This document shows, piece by piece, positions 1 through 10,367 of a stretch of DNA of 64,000 nt. Positions within the stretch are counted from its first letter, which is position 1. Each line of letters begins with the position of its first letter. The notes beneath the pieces are model-generated. The model had not been told where the DNA came from and did no database searches. It worked only from the letters and a program-made list of their open reading frames with translations. Origin of the DNA: Rhizorhabdus wittichii RW1. Its GTDB lineage: Bacteria; Pseudomonadota; Alphaproteobacteria; Sphingomonadales; Sphingomonadaceae. The position numbers were made by a program, and so were the translations under genes. Where the stretch lies: positions 2,666,001 to 2,730,000 of the forward strand of contig CP000699.1 of the NCBI GenBank assembly GCA_000016765.1. Direction: 5' to 3'.

Positions 1-56
1 ATCCGTCACCATAGACACGAAAAGCTGATGAAATCCCTATCGTCCGGAGACTTCGC

Positions 57-2666
<2,610 letters not shown>

Positions 2667-2683
2667 CGTCTTGCCTTTGTTCC

Positions 2684-2794
2684 CCCCTCCCGCTTGCGGG
2701 AGGGGCCGGGGGTGGGCCGCCCGGCCTTTTCTAGCGTTGTCGTTCGAGGTGGGCGCGGAGCCCACCCCCTTACCCCTCCCGCAAGCGGGAGGGG
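2684..2794. repeat. Compound inverted repeat between the two metH genes
   Basis: Two self-complementary hairpins, CCCCTCCCGCTTGCGGGAGG with one more G (from 2684) and its near-copy with GCAAGC at the centre (ending 2794), flank an inner inverted pair GGGGTGGGC/GCCCACCCC. The whole element can fold as a long stem inside the metH mRNA. It looks like an intergenic palindromic repeat and may protect or process the transcript. Confidence 0.75.
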
Positions 2795-2802
2795 AGAAAT
2801 CG

Positions 2803-3864
2803 TCAGGCCGCCATGATCATCGGATCGAGGCCGGCGAGGCGGGTTCGGTGGTCGTGGGCGTGCAGAGCGCGCGCGGGCTTGCCGGCGACGGCGTCGGCCA
2901 TCGCCGCGATATGCGCGGGGGTCGATCCGCAGCAGCCGCCGACGATGTTGACCAGCCCCTGATCGGCCCAGTCGCGGATGAAGCCGCCGGTGGTCGCCGG
3001 CTGCTCGTCATATTGGCCGAGGTCGTTGGGCAGGCCGGCGTTCGGATAGATCATCACCAGCGCATCGGCGAGGCCCGACAGCACCTGGACATGCGGGCGC
3101 AGCAGGTCCGCCCCGAAGGCGCAGTTGAGGCCGATCGTCAGCGGATGGGCATGGCGCACCGCGTGCCAGAAGGCCTCGACCGAATGGCCCGACAGGTTGC
3201 GACCCGACATGTCGGTGATCGTCATCGAGATCATCATCGGGATCTCGACCCCGCGCTTCGCCTGCTCGTCGAGCACCGCCATGATCGCGGCCTTGGCGTT
3301 GAGCGTGTCGAAGATCGTCTCGATCAGGATGAAGTCGCAGCCGCCGTCCAGCAGCGCCGCCGTCTGGTCCTGGTAGACGTCGCGCATCGTGTCGAAATCG
3401 ACCGCGCGATAGCCGGGATCATTGACGTCGGGCGACAGCGACAGCGTCTTGTTGGTCGGGCCGATCGCCCCGGCGACGAAGCGCGGGCGCCCATCCCGCG
3501 CCGCATAATCGTCGGCCGCCGTCCGGGCGATGCGCGCGGCGGCGAGGTTGATCTCGCGGACCAGGTGGACCGCGTCATAGTCCTCCTGGCTGATGATGTT
3601 GGCGTTGAACGTGTTGGTGGACACGATGTCCGACCCGGCGTCCAGATATTGCCGCGTGATCGCGTCGATCACGTCGGGCCGGGTCAGTACCAGCAGGTCG
3701 TTGTTGCCCTTCTGGTCGCTCGGCAGCTCATAGGAGCCGCGATAGTCGGCCTCCTGCAGCTTGTAGCTCTGGATCATCGTGCCGAACGCGCCGTCGGTCA
3801 GCAGGATGCGCTGCTTCGCCTGGTCGCGGAAGATGGCGGCGGCTTCGCTACGATGGAGGGTCAT
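2803..3864 (-). CDS. metH: Methionine synthase, homocysteine S-methyltransferase part
   Basis: First half of the split MetH (353 aa): a zinc-dependent homocysteine S-methyltransferase barrel that accepts the methyl group from the cobalamin on the partner subunit. The start ([13 protein letters not shown]) is typical of the MetH N-terminus. The zinc ligands are visible as GLNCAFG (near residue 250) and GGCCGSTP (near residue 309). The ATG overlaps the metF stop as ATGA, so translation is probably coupled. Downstream, 136 bp containing a palindromic repeat separate it from the second half. A stand-alone BHMT/MmuM-type enzyme is less likely, given the adjacent cobalamin half. Confidence 0.95.
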   Translation of the reverse strand: MTLHRSEAAAIFRDQAKQRILLTDGAFGTMIQSYKLQEADYRGSYELPSDQKGNNDLLVLTRPDVIDAITRQYLDAGSDIVSTNTFNANIISQEDYDAVHLVREINLAAARIARTAADDYAARDGRPRFVAGAIGPTNKTLSLSPDVNDPGYRAVDFDTMRDVYQDQTAALLDGGCDFILIETIFDTLNAKAAIMAVLDEQAKRGVEIPMMISMTITDMSGRNLSGHSVEAFWHAVRHAHPLTIGLNCAFGADLLRPHVQVLSGLADALVMIYPNAGLPNDLGQYDEQPATTGGFIRDWADQGLVNIVGGCCGSTPAHIAAMADAVAGKPARALHAHDHRTRLAGLDPMIMAA

Positions 3865-4805
3865 GCGGCATTCTCCAGCCGGTCGGCCTTCGCGCGCAGC
3901 CCCAGCAGGTGGCAGATCGCGTAGGACAGCTCGGCGCGGTTGAGCGTGTAGAAATGGAACTGGCGGACGCCGCCGGCATAGAGGCGGCGGCACATCTCGG
4001 CGGCGATCGTCGCGGCGACGAGCTGGCGGGCGGCGGGATGGTCGTCCAGTCCCTCGAACAGCCGGTCCATCCAGGCCGGGATCGCGGCGCCGCACAGCCC
4101 GGCGAACTTGCGGGTCTGGGCGACGTTCGACACGGGCAGGATGCCGGGGACGATCTCCCCCTCGATCCCCGCCGCGCGCGCCTTGTCGCAGAAGCGGAAA
4201 TAGGCCTCGGGCGAGAAGAAGAACTGGGTGATCGCGCGAGTCGCGCCGGCGTCGAACTTCGCCTTGAGGTTGGCGATATCGCTGTCGAAGCTCACCGCCT
4301 CGGGATGGCATTCGGGATAGGCCGCGACCGATATCTCGAACGGATGGATCGCCTTCAGTCCGGCGACCAGCTCGGCGGCGTTGCGATAGCCGTCGGGATG
4401 GGGGGCGAAGCGCGTGCCCTCGGTCGGCGGATCGCCGCGCAGCGCGACGATGTGGCGGACGCCGGCCGCCCAATATTCGCGGGCGATCTCCTCGATCTCG
4501 GCCTTGCTCGCCTCGACGCAGGTCAGGTGCGCGGCGGCCGGGATCGCCGTCTCCCCGGCGATGCGGGCGACGGTGTGGTGGGTCCGCTCGCGGGTCGAGC
4601 CGCCCGCGCCGTAGGTGACCGAGACGAAGCGCGGACGCAGCGGGCCGAGCGTCTGGATCGCGCTCCACAGCGTCTCCTCCATCTTCTCCGTCTTGGGCGG
4701 GAAGAATTCGAACGAGACCGCGGCGTCGCCGGCCAGGTCGGCGAACAGCGGGGTGTCGAGCGCGCGGCGCGCTTCTTCGAGCTGGCTCAGGGGAACGCTT
4801 GTCAT
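3861..4805 (-). CDS. metF: 5,10-methylenetetrahydrofolate reductase
   Basis: This flavoprotein (314 aa) reduces methylene-THF to the methyl-THF used by the MetH encoded downstream. Family features include FEFFPPKTEKMEETLW near residue 30, SVTYGAGGSTRERT near residue 70 and ALRGDPPTEG near residue 125. The length is normal for bacterial MetF. I start at the ATG of MTSVPLSQLEE, because it overlaps the TGA of the upstream regulator as ATGA; the longer frame would run far into that gene. Its own stop overlaps the metH start in the same way, so regulator, metF and metH N-part form one coupled operon. Confidence 0.96.
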   Translation of the reverse strand: MTSVPLSQLEEARRALDTPLFADLAGDAAVSFEFFPPKTEKMEETLWSAIQTLGPLRPRFVSVTYGAGGSTRERTHHTVARIAGETAIPAAAHLTCVEASKAEIEEIAREYWAAGVRHIVALRGDPPTEGTRFAPHPDGYRNAAELVAGLKAIHPFEISVAAYPECHPEAVSFDSDIANLKAKFDAGATRAITQFFFSPEAYFRFCDKARAAGIEGEIVPGILPVSNVAQTRKFAGLCGAAIPAWMDRLFEGLDDHPAARQLVAATIAAEMCRRLYAGGVRQFHFYTLNRAELSYAICHLLGLRAKADRLENAA

Positions 4806-5773
4806 GATACCGCCTTCAACTGCGCGCGCCGTCCGCGCACGCCCAACCATAATTTGACCGTCAGCGCATCGCCGACGAGTTCCTCGACCCGGTCCAGGCC
4901 GAGCCCGGCCGCCTGGAACCAGCCCTCGATCTGGTGATCGGCGAAGCCGAGCCGGACATGCGCGTCGCGGGTGCGCAGGTCCTCCAGATCATGGCTGGCG
5001 AAGTCGACGATCAGCAGCCGCCCGCCCGCCTCCAGCAACCGCGCCGCCTCGGCGATCGCCGCCGCCGGCTGCTGGGCGAAGTGGAGCACCTGGTGGAGGA
5101 TGACGAGATCGGCCGACTCGTCGCCGAGCGGCAGCGCATACATGTCGCCCTGGCGCAGCTCGGCATGGTCGAGCCCGGCCTCGGCGATCTTCACCCTGGC
5201 GAGGCGGAGCATCTCGGGGCTGCGGTCGATGCCGAGCGCCGAGGCCGCCTGCGAACCGACCAGCTCGATCATCCGGCCGGTGCCGGTGCCGATGTCGACC
5301 ATCCGGCCGACCGGGCCGTCCGACAGCATCGCCAGGATGCGCTGCTCGACCGCGCTTTCGGGGACGTGGAGCGACCGGATCGCGTCCCATTCCTCGGCAT
5401 GGTCGGCGAAATAGCGGGCGGCGGCGGCGGCGCGGTCGGCGCGCACGGCGGCGAGCCGGGCGCGGTCGGCCACCGCCCAGGCATCGTCGCCGCCCCGGCC
5501 CCAGTCGTCCATCGCGGCGAACAGCGGCGCGACGCATTCGTCCTTGCCGAGGCCGAGGAACACCCAGCTTCCTTCCTTGCGCCGCTCGGCCAGGCCGGCG
5601 TCGGCGAGGATCTTCACATGGCGCGACACGCGCGGCTGGCTCTGCCCCAGCACCTGAGCGAGCTCGCCGATCGACAGCTCCATCGCGCGCAACAGGTGGA
5701 AGATGCGCAACCGCGTCGGATCGGCCAGGGCACGGAAGATGGCGAGCGCGTCGGAGGGCATATATGCAGACAT
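4802..5773 (-). CDS. ArsR-family regulator fused to a SAM-dependent methyltransferase
   Basis: About 323 aa. Residues 1-85 are an ArsR winged helix (FRALADPTRLRIFHLLR, then SQPRVSRHVKIL). After a linker comes a class I methyltransferase with VDIGTGTGRM near residue 160 and LHQVLHF near residue 225. No metal-binding Cys cluster is visible in the HTH part. Fusions of this kind are linked to methionine and SAM/SAH control in Proteobacteria; that it senses SAM or SAH through the C-terminal domain is inference. It heads the metF-metH operon with an ATGA overlap to metF. The start is uncertain: a TTG lies at 5797, ATGs at 5773 and 5761. I use 5773; 5761 (MPSDALAIF) would leave the palindrome at 5772-5787 wholly upstream. 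Confidence 0.88.
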   Translation of the reverse strand: MSAYMPSDALAIFRALADPTRLRIFHLLRAMELSIGELAQVLGQSQPRVSRHVKILADAGLAERRKEGSWVFLGLGKDECVAPLFAAMDDWGRGGDDAWAVADRARLAAVRADRAAAAARYFADHAEEWDAIRSLHVPESAVEQRILAMLSDGPVGRMVDIGTGTGRMIELVGSQAASALGIDRSPEMLRLARVKIAEAGLDHAELRQGDMYALPLGDESADLVILHQVLHFAQQPAAAIAEAARLLEAGGRLLIVDFASHDLEDLRTRDAHVRLGFADHQIEGWFQAAGLGLDRVEELVGDALTVKLWLGVRGRRAQLKAVS

Positions 5774-5787
5774 AAAGAAATCTTTAT
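5772..5787. promoter_or_regulatory. Palindromic operator candidate for the methionine operon
   Basis: ATAAAGA-aa-TCTTTAT is a perfect 7+2+7 inverted repeat, AT-rich in a GC-rich region. It sits exactly where the ArsR-methyltransferase gene begins and upstream of mlaA on the other strand. ArsR proteins bind such 12-2-12-like palindromes, so autoregulation is the simplest reading. If it is the operator, translation more likely starts at the ATG at 5761. Confidence 0.6.
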
Positions 5788-5907
5788 ATGTGGTCAAGGC
5801 GCTTGCCGATGCCGGCGGTGCGGGGCATGCGGTTGCGGCGCGGACTTCCGCGGCGTTTCAGGAGTAGACCGTTGGCGGCTCCATCCGTCCGAAAGGGGAC
5901 ATCGACA

Positions 5908-6855
5908 ATGCATGCTTCGCGGCCAGCCCTGGCCAGGATGATCGGCGTCGTCGCGCTCGGCCTGACCCTGTCGGCCTGCACCACGACGCGGGTGGGCACC
6001 GACCGGCTGGCCGAGAAGGACCCGCTCGAAGGCTTCAACCGCGCCGTCTGGGCGGTCAATCGCGGCGCCGACACGGTCGTGGTCAAGCCCGTCACCCAGG
6101 TCTACCGGGCGGTCACGCCCCGGCCCGCGCGCGACGGCGTCCGCAACTTCTTCGCCAATGTCGGAGAGCCCTTCTCGCTCATCAACAACGTCCTGCAGGG
6201 CAAGGGCGACCGCGCCGTCCGCAACCTCGGCCGCTTCCTGATCAACACCACGATCGGCATCGGCGGCCTGTTCGACCAGGCGACCCGCATGGGCGTGCGG
6301 CCGGCGACCGAGGATTTCGGCCAGACGCTCGCCGCCTGGGGCGCCAATGGCGGCCCCTATCTGGTGCTGCCGCTGCTCGGGCCGTCGACGCTGCGCGACG
6401 GCGTCGGCACCGGCGTGTCGCAGCTCGCCGATCCCTATCGGGTCTGCCTGCGCGAGTGCGGCCTGCCCAAGGGCGTGCCGACCGGCATGAACGTGCTGGA
6501 GATCATCAGCGTCCGCGACGGCCTGATCGCCACCGGCGCCGACAGCTTCCTGGAGTCCGCGCTCGATCCCTATGCCGCGGCGCGGTCGGCCTTCCTGCAG
6601 CGCCGGCGCGCCGAGATCCTCGACCAGGACAGCGACGATGCGGCGGCGGAAGCAGCGGCCGCCGCCGACGCGGCCGCGAATCCGATCGGCGACGACGGCC
6701 TCGGCGCGGCCGACGCGGATGCCGGAATTCCGGGAACCGATACGGCTCCGTCCCCCGACGGGCCGGCCGCCGACGCCCCCTCCCCGAACGGGTCCGAAAC
6801 GGCCGTAGAGCCTGATGTTCCCGACACTTCCGGGCAGCCGAAACGGCCGAATTAA
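5908..6855 (+). CDS. mlaA: MlaA (VacJ) outer-membrane lipoprotein, phospholipid asymmetry
   Basis: MlaA removes misplaced phospholipids from the outer leaflet of the outer membrane and hands them to the periplasmic MlaC. The 315-aa protein has a lipoprotein signal ending LTLSACTTT, the typical DPLEGFNRAVWAVNRG segment and VGVRPATEDFGQTLAAWG-like core (seen here as GVRPATEDFGQTLAAWG). The start is the ATG after a clear ribosome site (GAAAGGGGA, 8 nt upstream). An extra C-terminal tail of about 80 residues is rich in Ala, Asp, Pro and Gly and looks disordered. The rest of the Mla system is not in the window. Function is secure; the role of the tail is unknown. Confidence 0.93.
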   Translation: MHASRPALARMIGVVALGLTLSACTTTRVGTDRLAEKDPLEGFNRAVWAVNRGADTVVVKPVTQVYRAVTPRPARDGVRNFFANVGEPFSLINNVLQGKGDRAVRNLGRFLINTTIGIGGLFDQATRMGVRPATEDFGQTLAAWGANGGPYLVLPLLGPSTLRDGVGTGVSQLADPYRVCLRECGLPKGVPTGMNVLEIISVRDGLIATGADSFLESALDPYAAARSAFLQRRRAEILDQDSDDAAAEAAAAADAAANPIGDDGLGAADADAGIPGTDTAPSPDGPAADAPSPNGSETAVEPDVPDTSGQPKRPN

Positions 6856-6994
6856 CTACCGGAACAAGAGACATTGCATCGCACTGCGCAAAACTGTAAG
6901 AAGTCCGAGCCTGTTTCGGGGGGAAACAAGCCTGAACGTGATTGGAATCGTTCGAGCCACTCTCTTTTTTAATTCACTTCCGGAGAATTCGATC

Positions 6995-7192
6995 ATGAAG
7001 AAGATCGTTGCCCTTTCGCTTATCGCCGCTGCTTCGCTGACCGTTGCGGCCTGCAAGCCCAAGGCTGAAGCCCCCGCCGAGAACAACACCGCTGTTGTCG
7101 ACAACGCCGCTGACGCGATGGCCGACACCAACGCCGCCCTGGCGGACTCGAACGCGGCTGCTCCGGCGGACAACGCTTCGAACGCGCTCTGA
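6995..7192 (+). CDS. Small Ala/Asn-rich lipoprotein
   Basis: A 65-aa protein starting MKKIVALSLIAAASLTVAAC, a standard lipoprotein signal with the lipobox Cys at residue 20. The mature part is KPKAEAPAENN followed by degenerate Ala/Asn/Asp repeats (NAADAMADTNAAL, DSNAAAPADNASN). A GGAG ribosome site lies 9 nt upstream, and a strong terminator follows 60 nt after the stop, so it is probably its own short transcript. No enzymatic motif is present. Similar tiny lipoproteins are common in sphingomonads and have no assigned function. Confidence 0.8.
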   Translation: MKKIVALSLIAAASLTVAACKPKAEAPAENNTAVVDNAADAMADTNAALADSNAAAPADNASNAL

Positions 7193-7251
7193 TCCGGCGG
7201 GCGACCGCCTGGCCCTTGAGGCTTTAGGCGGCCGCCACATGCGATTCGGAA

Positions 7252-7280
7252 GGCCGCGCCCCACCGGGCGCGGCCTTTTT
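7252..7280 (+). terminator. Rho-independent terminator after the small lipoprotein gene
   Basis: A perfect 10-bp stem GGCCGCGCCC/GGGCGCGGCC with a CACC loop is followed by TTTTT. It lies between two convergent genes. Confidence 0.92.
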
Positions 7281-7303
7281 CGTTGTCTTCACATGCTCGG
7301 AAA

Positions 7304-8092
7304 TCAGCGAAAAATCGGCTGGGTGACGAGCAGTTCCTCGGTCGAACAGGCCTGCACCGAAGCCGCGTCGTCACGCTTCGGCAACGTAGCGAGCTCGGCG
7401 CGCGCCGCCGTCACCATGTCGGCATAGGCGCGCTCGGTGCGCACCACCGCCAGCGTCGAGGAGGCGACCATCCGGCCCGCCTCGACCGCGCTCATATTAT
7501 GGACGCCGCAGACGATCCGGCTCTCGCCATAGGCGCGGGCACGCGCCAGGATCGGCCCGGCCCGCTCGTGCAGCACCTCCGCCAGGACGAGGCCCCAGGT
7601 CCAGCCCCGCGTCGCATGGCCCGACGGATAGTCGTAGCTCTGCGCCAGCTCGTCGGTCTGCGGCTCGCAGGTCTCCCCCGAATCGATCAGGAAGGGGCGC
7701 TTCTTCTTGTAGAAGGCCTTGAGCCTGTTGGTCTCGCCCCGCGCATCGCGCGACGCCTGCTCGAGCAGCGCCGCCGTCTTCGGCGCGTTGACGGGGGTCA
7801 TGGCGATCCGGGTGGCGCAACCGAAGTCGCGCATCATCGACGCGGTGTCGCCGGGCACGTCGGCGACGGCCATGTCCCAGCGCGGCGTCCCCTTCAGCGC
7901 GCGGGTGAGCTTGAACACCTCGCGGTCGGCGACGCCGCGCGGCTCCTGCGGGATCGGCGCGGGCAGGATGACGTCGGCGAGGTCGAGATAGCCGGGATCG
8001 AGGAAGGTCGTCGCCTGCGGCGCCGCCGCGAGCGCGATGCCGGCCGTCCCGGCGAGCGCGGCCAGCGTCCAGGCCGCGGCAATCCGCTTCAT
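7304..8092 (-). CDS. Class A acid-phosphatase-like (PAP2 superfamily) secreted protein
   Basis: A 262-aa secreted protein (signal MKRIAAAWTLAALAGTAGIALA) of the PhoN/class A acid phosphatase type. Two of the three active-site motifs are intact: FYKKKRPF, and YPSGHATRGW with the acid-base His. In the third, GESRIVCGVHNMSAVEAG, the nucleophilic His is present but the following conserved Asp (SR-X5-H-X3-D) is Ala. Family members hydrolyse phosphomonoesters in the periplasm; here activity may be reduced or altered. I use the ATG at 8092, which has GGGGGAGA at good spacing, rather than the ATG two codons upstream. It follows the exopolysaccharide operon by about 40 bp and may be co-transcribed with it. 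Confidence 0.88.
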   Translation of the reverse strand: MKRIAAAWTLAALAGTAGIALAAAPQATTFLDPGYLDLADVILPAPIPQEPRGVADREVFKLTRALKGTPRWDMAVADVPGDTASMMRDFGCATRIAMTPVNAPKTAALLEQASRDARGETNRLKAFYKKKRPFLIDSGETCEPQTDELAQSYDYPSGHATRGWTWGLVLAEVLHERAGPILARARAYGESRIVCGVHNMSAVEAGRMVASSTLAVVRTERAYADMVTAARAELATLPKRDDAASVQACSTEELLVTQPIFR

Positions 8093-8133
8093 CCCCATTC
8101 TCCCCCGCCACGATCCGCGCCCGGGGCAGCGGA

Positions 8134-8919
8134 TCAATCGTTGTAATAGCCCCCATAGCGCTTGGCCTGGCCATAGCCATAGCCATAGTCGTCGGCGGCG
8201 AAGCCGGCGCTGTAGCGGTTGAGGACGGTGCCGATGCACGGTGCCGGCGTGAGCAGCCGGAAGCTGTCGCGGACCTGCTTGCGGGTGGTGACGCCATCCT
8301 CGACCACCATCAGATAGGCGTCGATCTTCTGGCTGACGATGACCGCGTCGTCATTGGCGAAGACCGGCGGCAGATCGCACAGGCACAGGCTGTTCTCGGG
8401 GAGCTGGCGCATCGCCGCGATCAGCGAATCCATCCGGGTCGACGCCATCAGCTCGTCCGACGCGGCGGCATTGCGATAGCTGGGGAAGATGGTGAGCTGC
8501 TCGCCCGGGATGGTGCGCGCCACCTGCCGCAGGTCGTTGATCGTCCCGTCGAGATAGTGCGAGACGCCGACCTCGCCCTTCAGCCCGAAATTGCCGGCGA
8601 TGGTCGAGCGGCGCAGGTCGAAGTCGAACAGATAGGTGTGGAGGTCCGGCGTCCGGGCGAGCGCCGCGGCGAGGTTGGACGCGACGAAGCTCTTGCCCAC
8701 CTTCGGCGTCGGCGAGGTGATGCCGATGATCCGCCAGCCGCGCGCCCGCGCGATGCGGAGGAGCTGCGCCCGCAGCAGGGTGAAGGGGCGCGAGCGCACG
8801 TCGCGGCTGTCGAAGCCGTAGATGCCGGTCTCGCGCAGCTTCTCGAAGCCGGTCACGCGATCGGCGTCGCCGGGCACGGGCGCCGCCGGCTCGACAGGCT
8901 CGGGCGGGACATAGCTCAT
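8134..8919 (-). CDS. Exopolysaccharide BY-kinase-like ATPase (Wzc/CapB cytoplasmic half)
   Basis: A 261-aa P-loop ATPase that partners the separate Wzz-like membrane protein encoded just upstream, like the split CapA/CapB or GelC/GelE pairs. The Walker A region reads SPTPKVGKSFVASNLA near residue 75, followed by Walker A' LFDFDLRR and a Walker B-like CLCDLPP. The C-terminus is tyrosine-rich (DDYGYGYGQAKRYGGYYND), the expected autophosphorylation cluster. The first Gly of a canonical P-loop is replaced (TPKVGKS), which is usual for this family. The ATG overlaps the wzz stop as ATGA. Its likely role is to control polymer length and export by cycles of phosphorylation. Confidence 0.9.
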   Translation of the reverse strand: MSYVPPEPVEPAAPVPGDADRVTGFEKLRETGIYGFDSRDVRSRPFTLLRAQLLRIARARGWRIIGITSPTPKVGKSFVASNLAAALARTPDLHTYLFDFDLRRSTIAGNFGLKGEVGVSHYLDGTINDLRQVARTIPGEQLTIFPSYRNAAASDELMASTRMDSLIAAMRQLPENSLCLCDLPPVFANDDAVIVSQKIDAYLMVVEDGVTTRKQVRDSFRLLTPAPCIGTVLNRYSAGFAADDYGYGYGQAKRYGGYYND

Positions 8920-10367
8920 GTCCGGGCCGCCCGGCGGCGCCACAGGAAGCCGCCCTTGCGCCGGCGGGCCTTGCCGCGCTGCTTCGACTTGAGGGTCGGG
9001 ATCACCACCAGCGGGCCGACCCCGAGCAGCGACTGCAGCGTGCCCGCGCCGCGAATCGGACGGCGCAGCAGCTCGACGAGCAGCGCCAGGGCGAGGCCGA
9101 CGGTGATGCCGACCGCGAAGCCGCCGATGATCAGCAGCCCGCGATTGGGCGAATTGGGTTCGTCGGGCAGGGTCGGCGGATCGACCAGCACCAGCCGTTC
9201 GCCGCGCTGCTCGGCCGCCATCTTCTGCGCCGCCTCGGCCGCCAGAAGATTGCCCGACAGGCGATCGTAGTTCGACCGCAGGCCGTCGGCCTTGGCCTCG
9301 AGCTGGCGGATGCTCTCCTCGATCACCGGCGCGGCGCTCTGCGCCGAGACGGCGGCGCTGGCCCGCGACATGTCGGCCGACTTGGCGCTGTTGAGCGAGG
9401 CGATGGTGCGGTTGTTCGCGGCGATCTGCGCCATGACCGCCGGGTTGTTGCGTGGGCCGGTATTGGCCTTGGCCGCCGCGCGCGCCTCGGTCAGTCGCTG
9501 CCGCGCGGCGATCACGTCGGGATGGTTGTCCGAATAGAGCGCCTGGGCGGAGGCGAGCCCCGCCTCGGCCTGCGACACGCGCTCGTCGGCGTTGGTGCTG
9601 CCGCTGTTGAGCCGGGCCTGCAGCTCGCCATTCTCGCGCTGGAGCTGCGATATCTGCACGTCGTAATTGGCGGTCGACGGGATGAAGCCGCCGATCCGCG
9701 ACAGCGCCAGCCCGTTGCGCGCCTTGATCTCGCCGATCTTGCCCTCGATCTCGCCGATCTGGCTCTGGATCTGGCCGGCCTGGTCGCGCAGGAAGCCGAC
9801 GGTGGCGTCGGCCTGCGCCGCGAGCTGGGTGCTGTCGAGCTTGAGCAGCCTTTCGGTGAACTGCTGCGTCACCGCCTGCGCCTTGGCCGGGTCCGAATAG
9901 GTGAAGGCGACCGAGAAGGCGATGGTGTTCGACGTGCCGCGCCGTTCGGCGAGCTTGTCGATGCCCGCCGTCACCGGCGTGATCGCGGTCGCGTCGCGCA
10001 TCATGTCGATGATCGCGGAGAGCGAGCTGGAGCGGCGCTGCGACCGGTAGAGGTCGTTCTGCTGGATCAGCTCGATCAGGCCCGGGCGGCTCAATATCTG
10101 CTGCTTGATGCGGGCGATCCGCTGGTCGATCAGGTCGTTGACCGTCGCGGCGGCGATCGCCTCGGGCAGTTCCTTCGATTCGACGACGACGGTGGCGGAG
10201 GACTGGTAATGCGCGGGCAGGCCGTAGGCGAGGCCGATGCCCGTCCCCGCGCAGACGATGAACGGGATCAGCACGAGCCAGCGGCGCTGGACGAGGATCT
10301 GCGGCAGATAGGCCAGCAGGCCGTCCGCGAGCTCGACGTCGCCGATCGGATCGACCGGATCGCTCAT
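8916..10367 (-). CDS. Wzz/Wzc-type polysaccharide co-polymerase (chain-length determinant)
   Basis: A 483-aa inner-membrane protein. A Wzz domain with the first membrane segment lies near residues 28-50 (WLVLIPFIVCAGTGIGLAYG). A long periplasmic coiled-coil follows (about 170-370, many Gln/Ala/Glu heptads). The second membrane segment is near 415-440 (GLLIIGGFAVGITVGLALAL), followed by a basic cytoplasmic tail. It lacks the kinase domain, which is the next gene, so the two make a split Wzc. The start overlaps the upstream stop by one base (TGATG). The role is to bridge the cytoplasmic kinase to the outer-membrane exporter encoded in the same operon. Confidence 0.91.
   Translation of the reverse strand: MSDPVDPIGDVELADGLLAYLPQILVQRRWLVLIPFIVCAGTGIGLAYGLPAHYQSSATVVVESKELPEAIAAATVNDLIDQRIARIKQQILSRPGLIELIQQNDLYRSQRRSSSLSAIIDMMRDATAITPVTAGIDKLAERRGTSNTIAFSVAFTYSDPAKAQAVTQQFTERLLKLDSTQLAAQADATVGFLRDQAGQIQSQIGEIEGKIGEIKARNGLALSRIGGFIPSTANYDVQISQLQRENGELQARLNSGSTNADERVSQAEAGLASAQALYSDNHPDVIAARQRLTEARAAAKANTGPRNNPAVMAQIAANNRTIASLNSAKSADMSRASAAVSAQSAAPVIEESIRQLEAKADGLRSNYDRLSGNLLAAEAAQKMAAEQRGERLVLVDPPTLPDEPNSPNRGLLIIGGFAVGITVGLALALLVELLRRPIRGAGTLQSLLGVGPLVVIPTLKSKQRGKARRRKGGFLWRRRAART

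Noticed and set aside
5788-5907. Extended N-terminus for MlaA from the first in-frame start
   Set aside because: The added 40 residues are Arg-rich and would destroy the lipoprotein signal. The ATG at 5908 has a good ribosome site.
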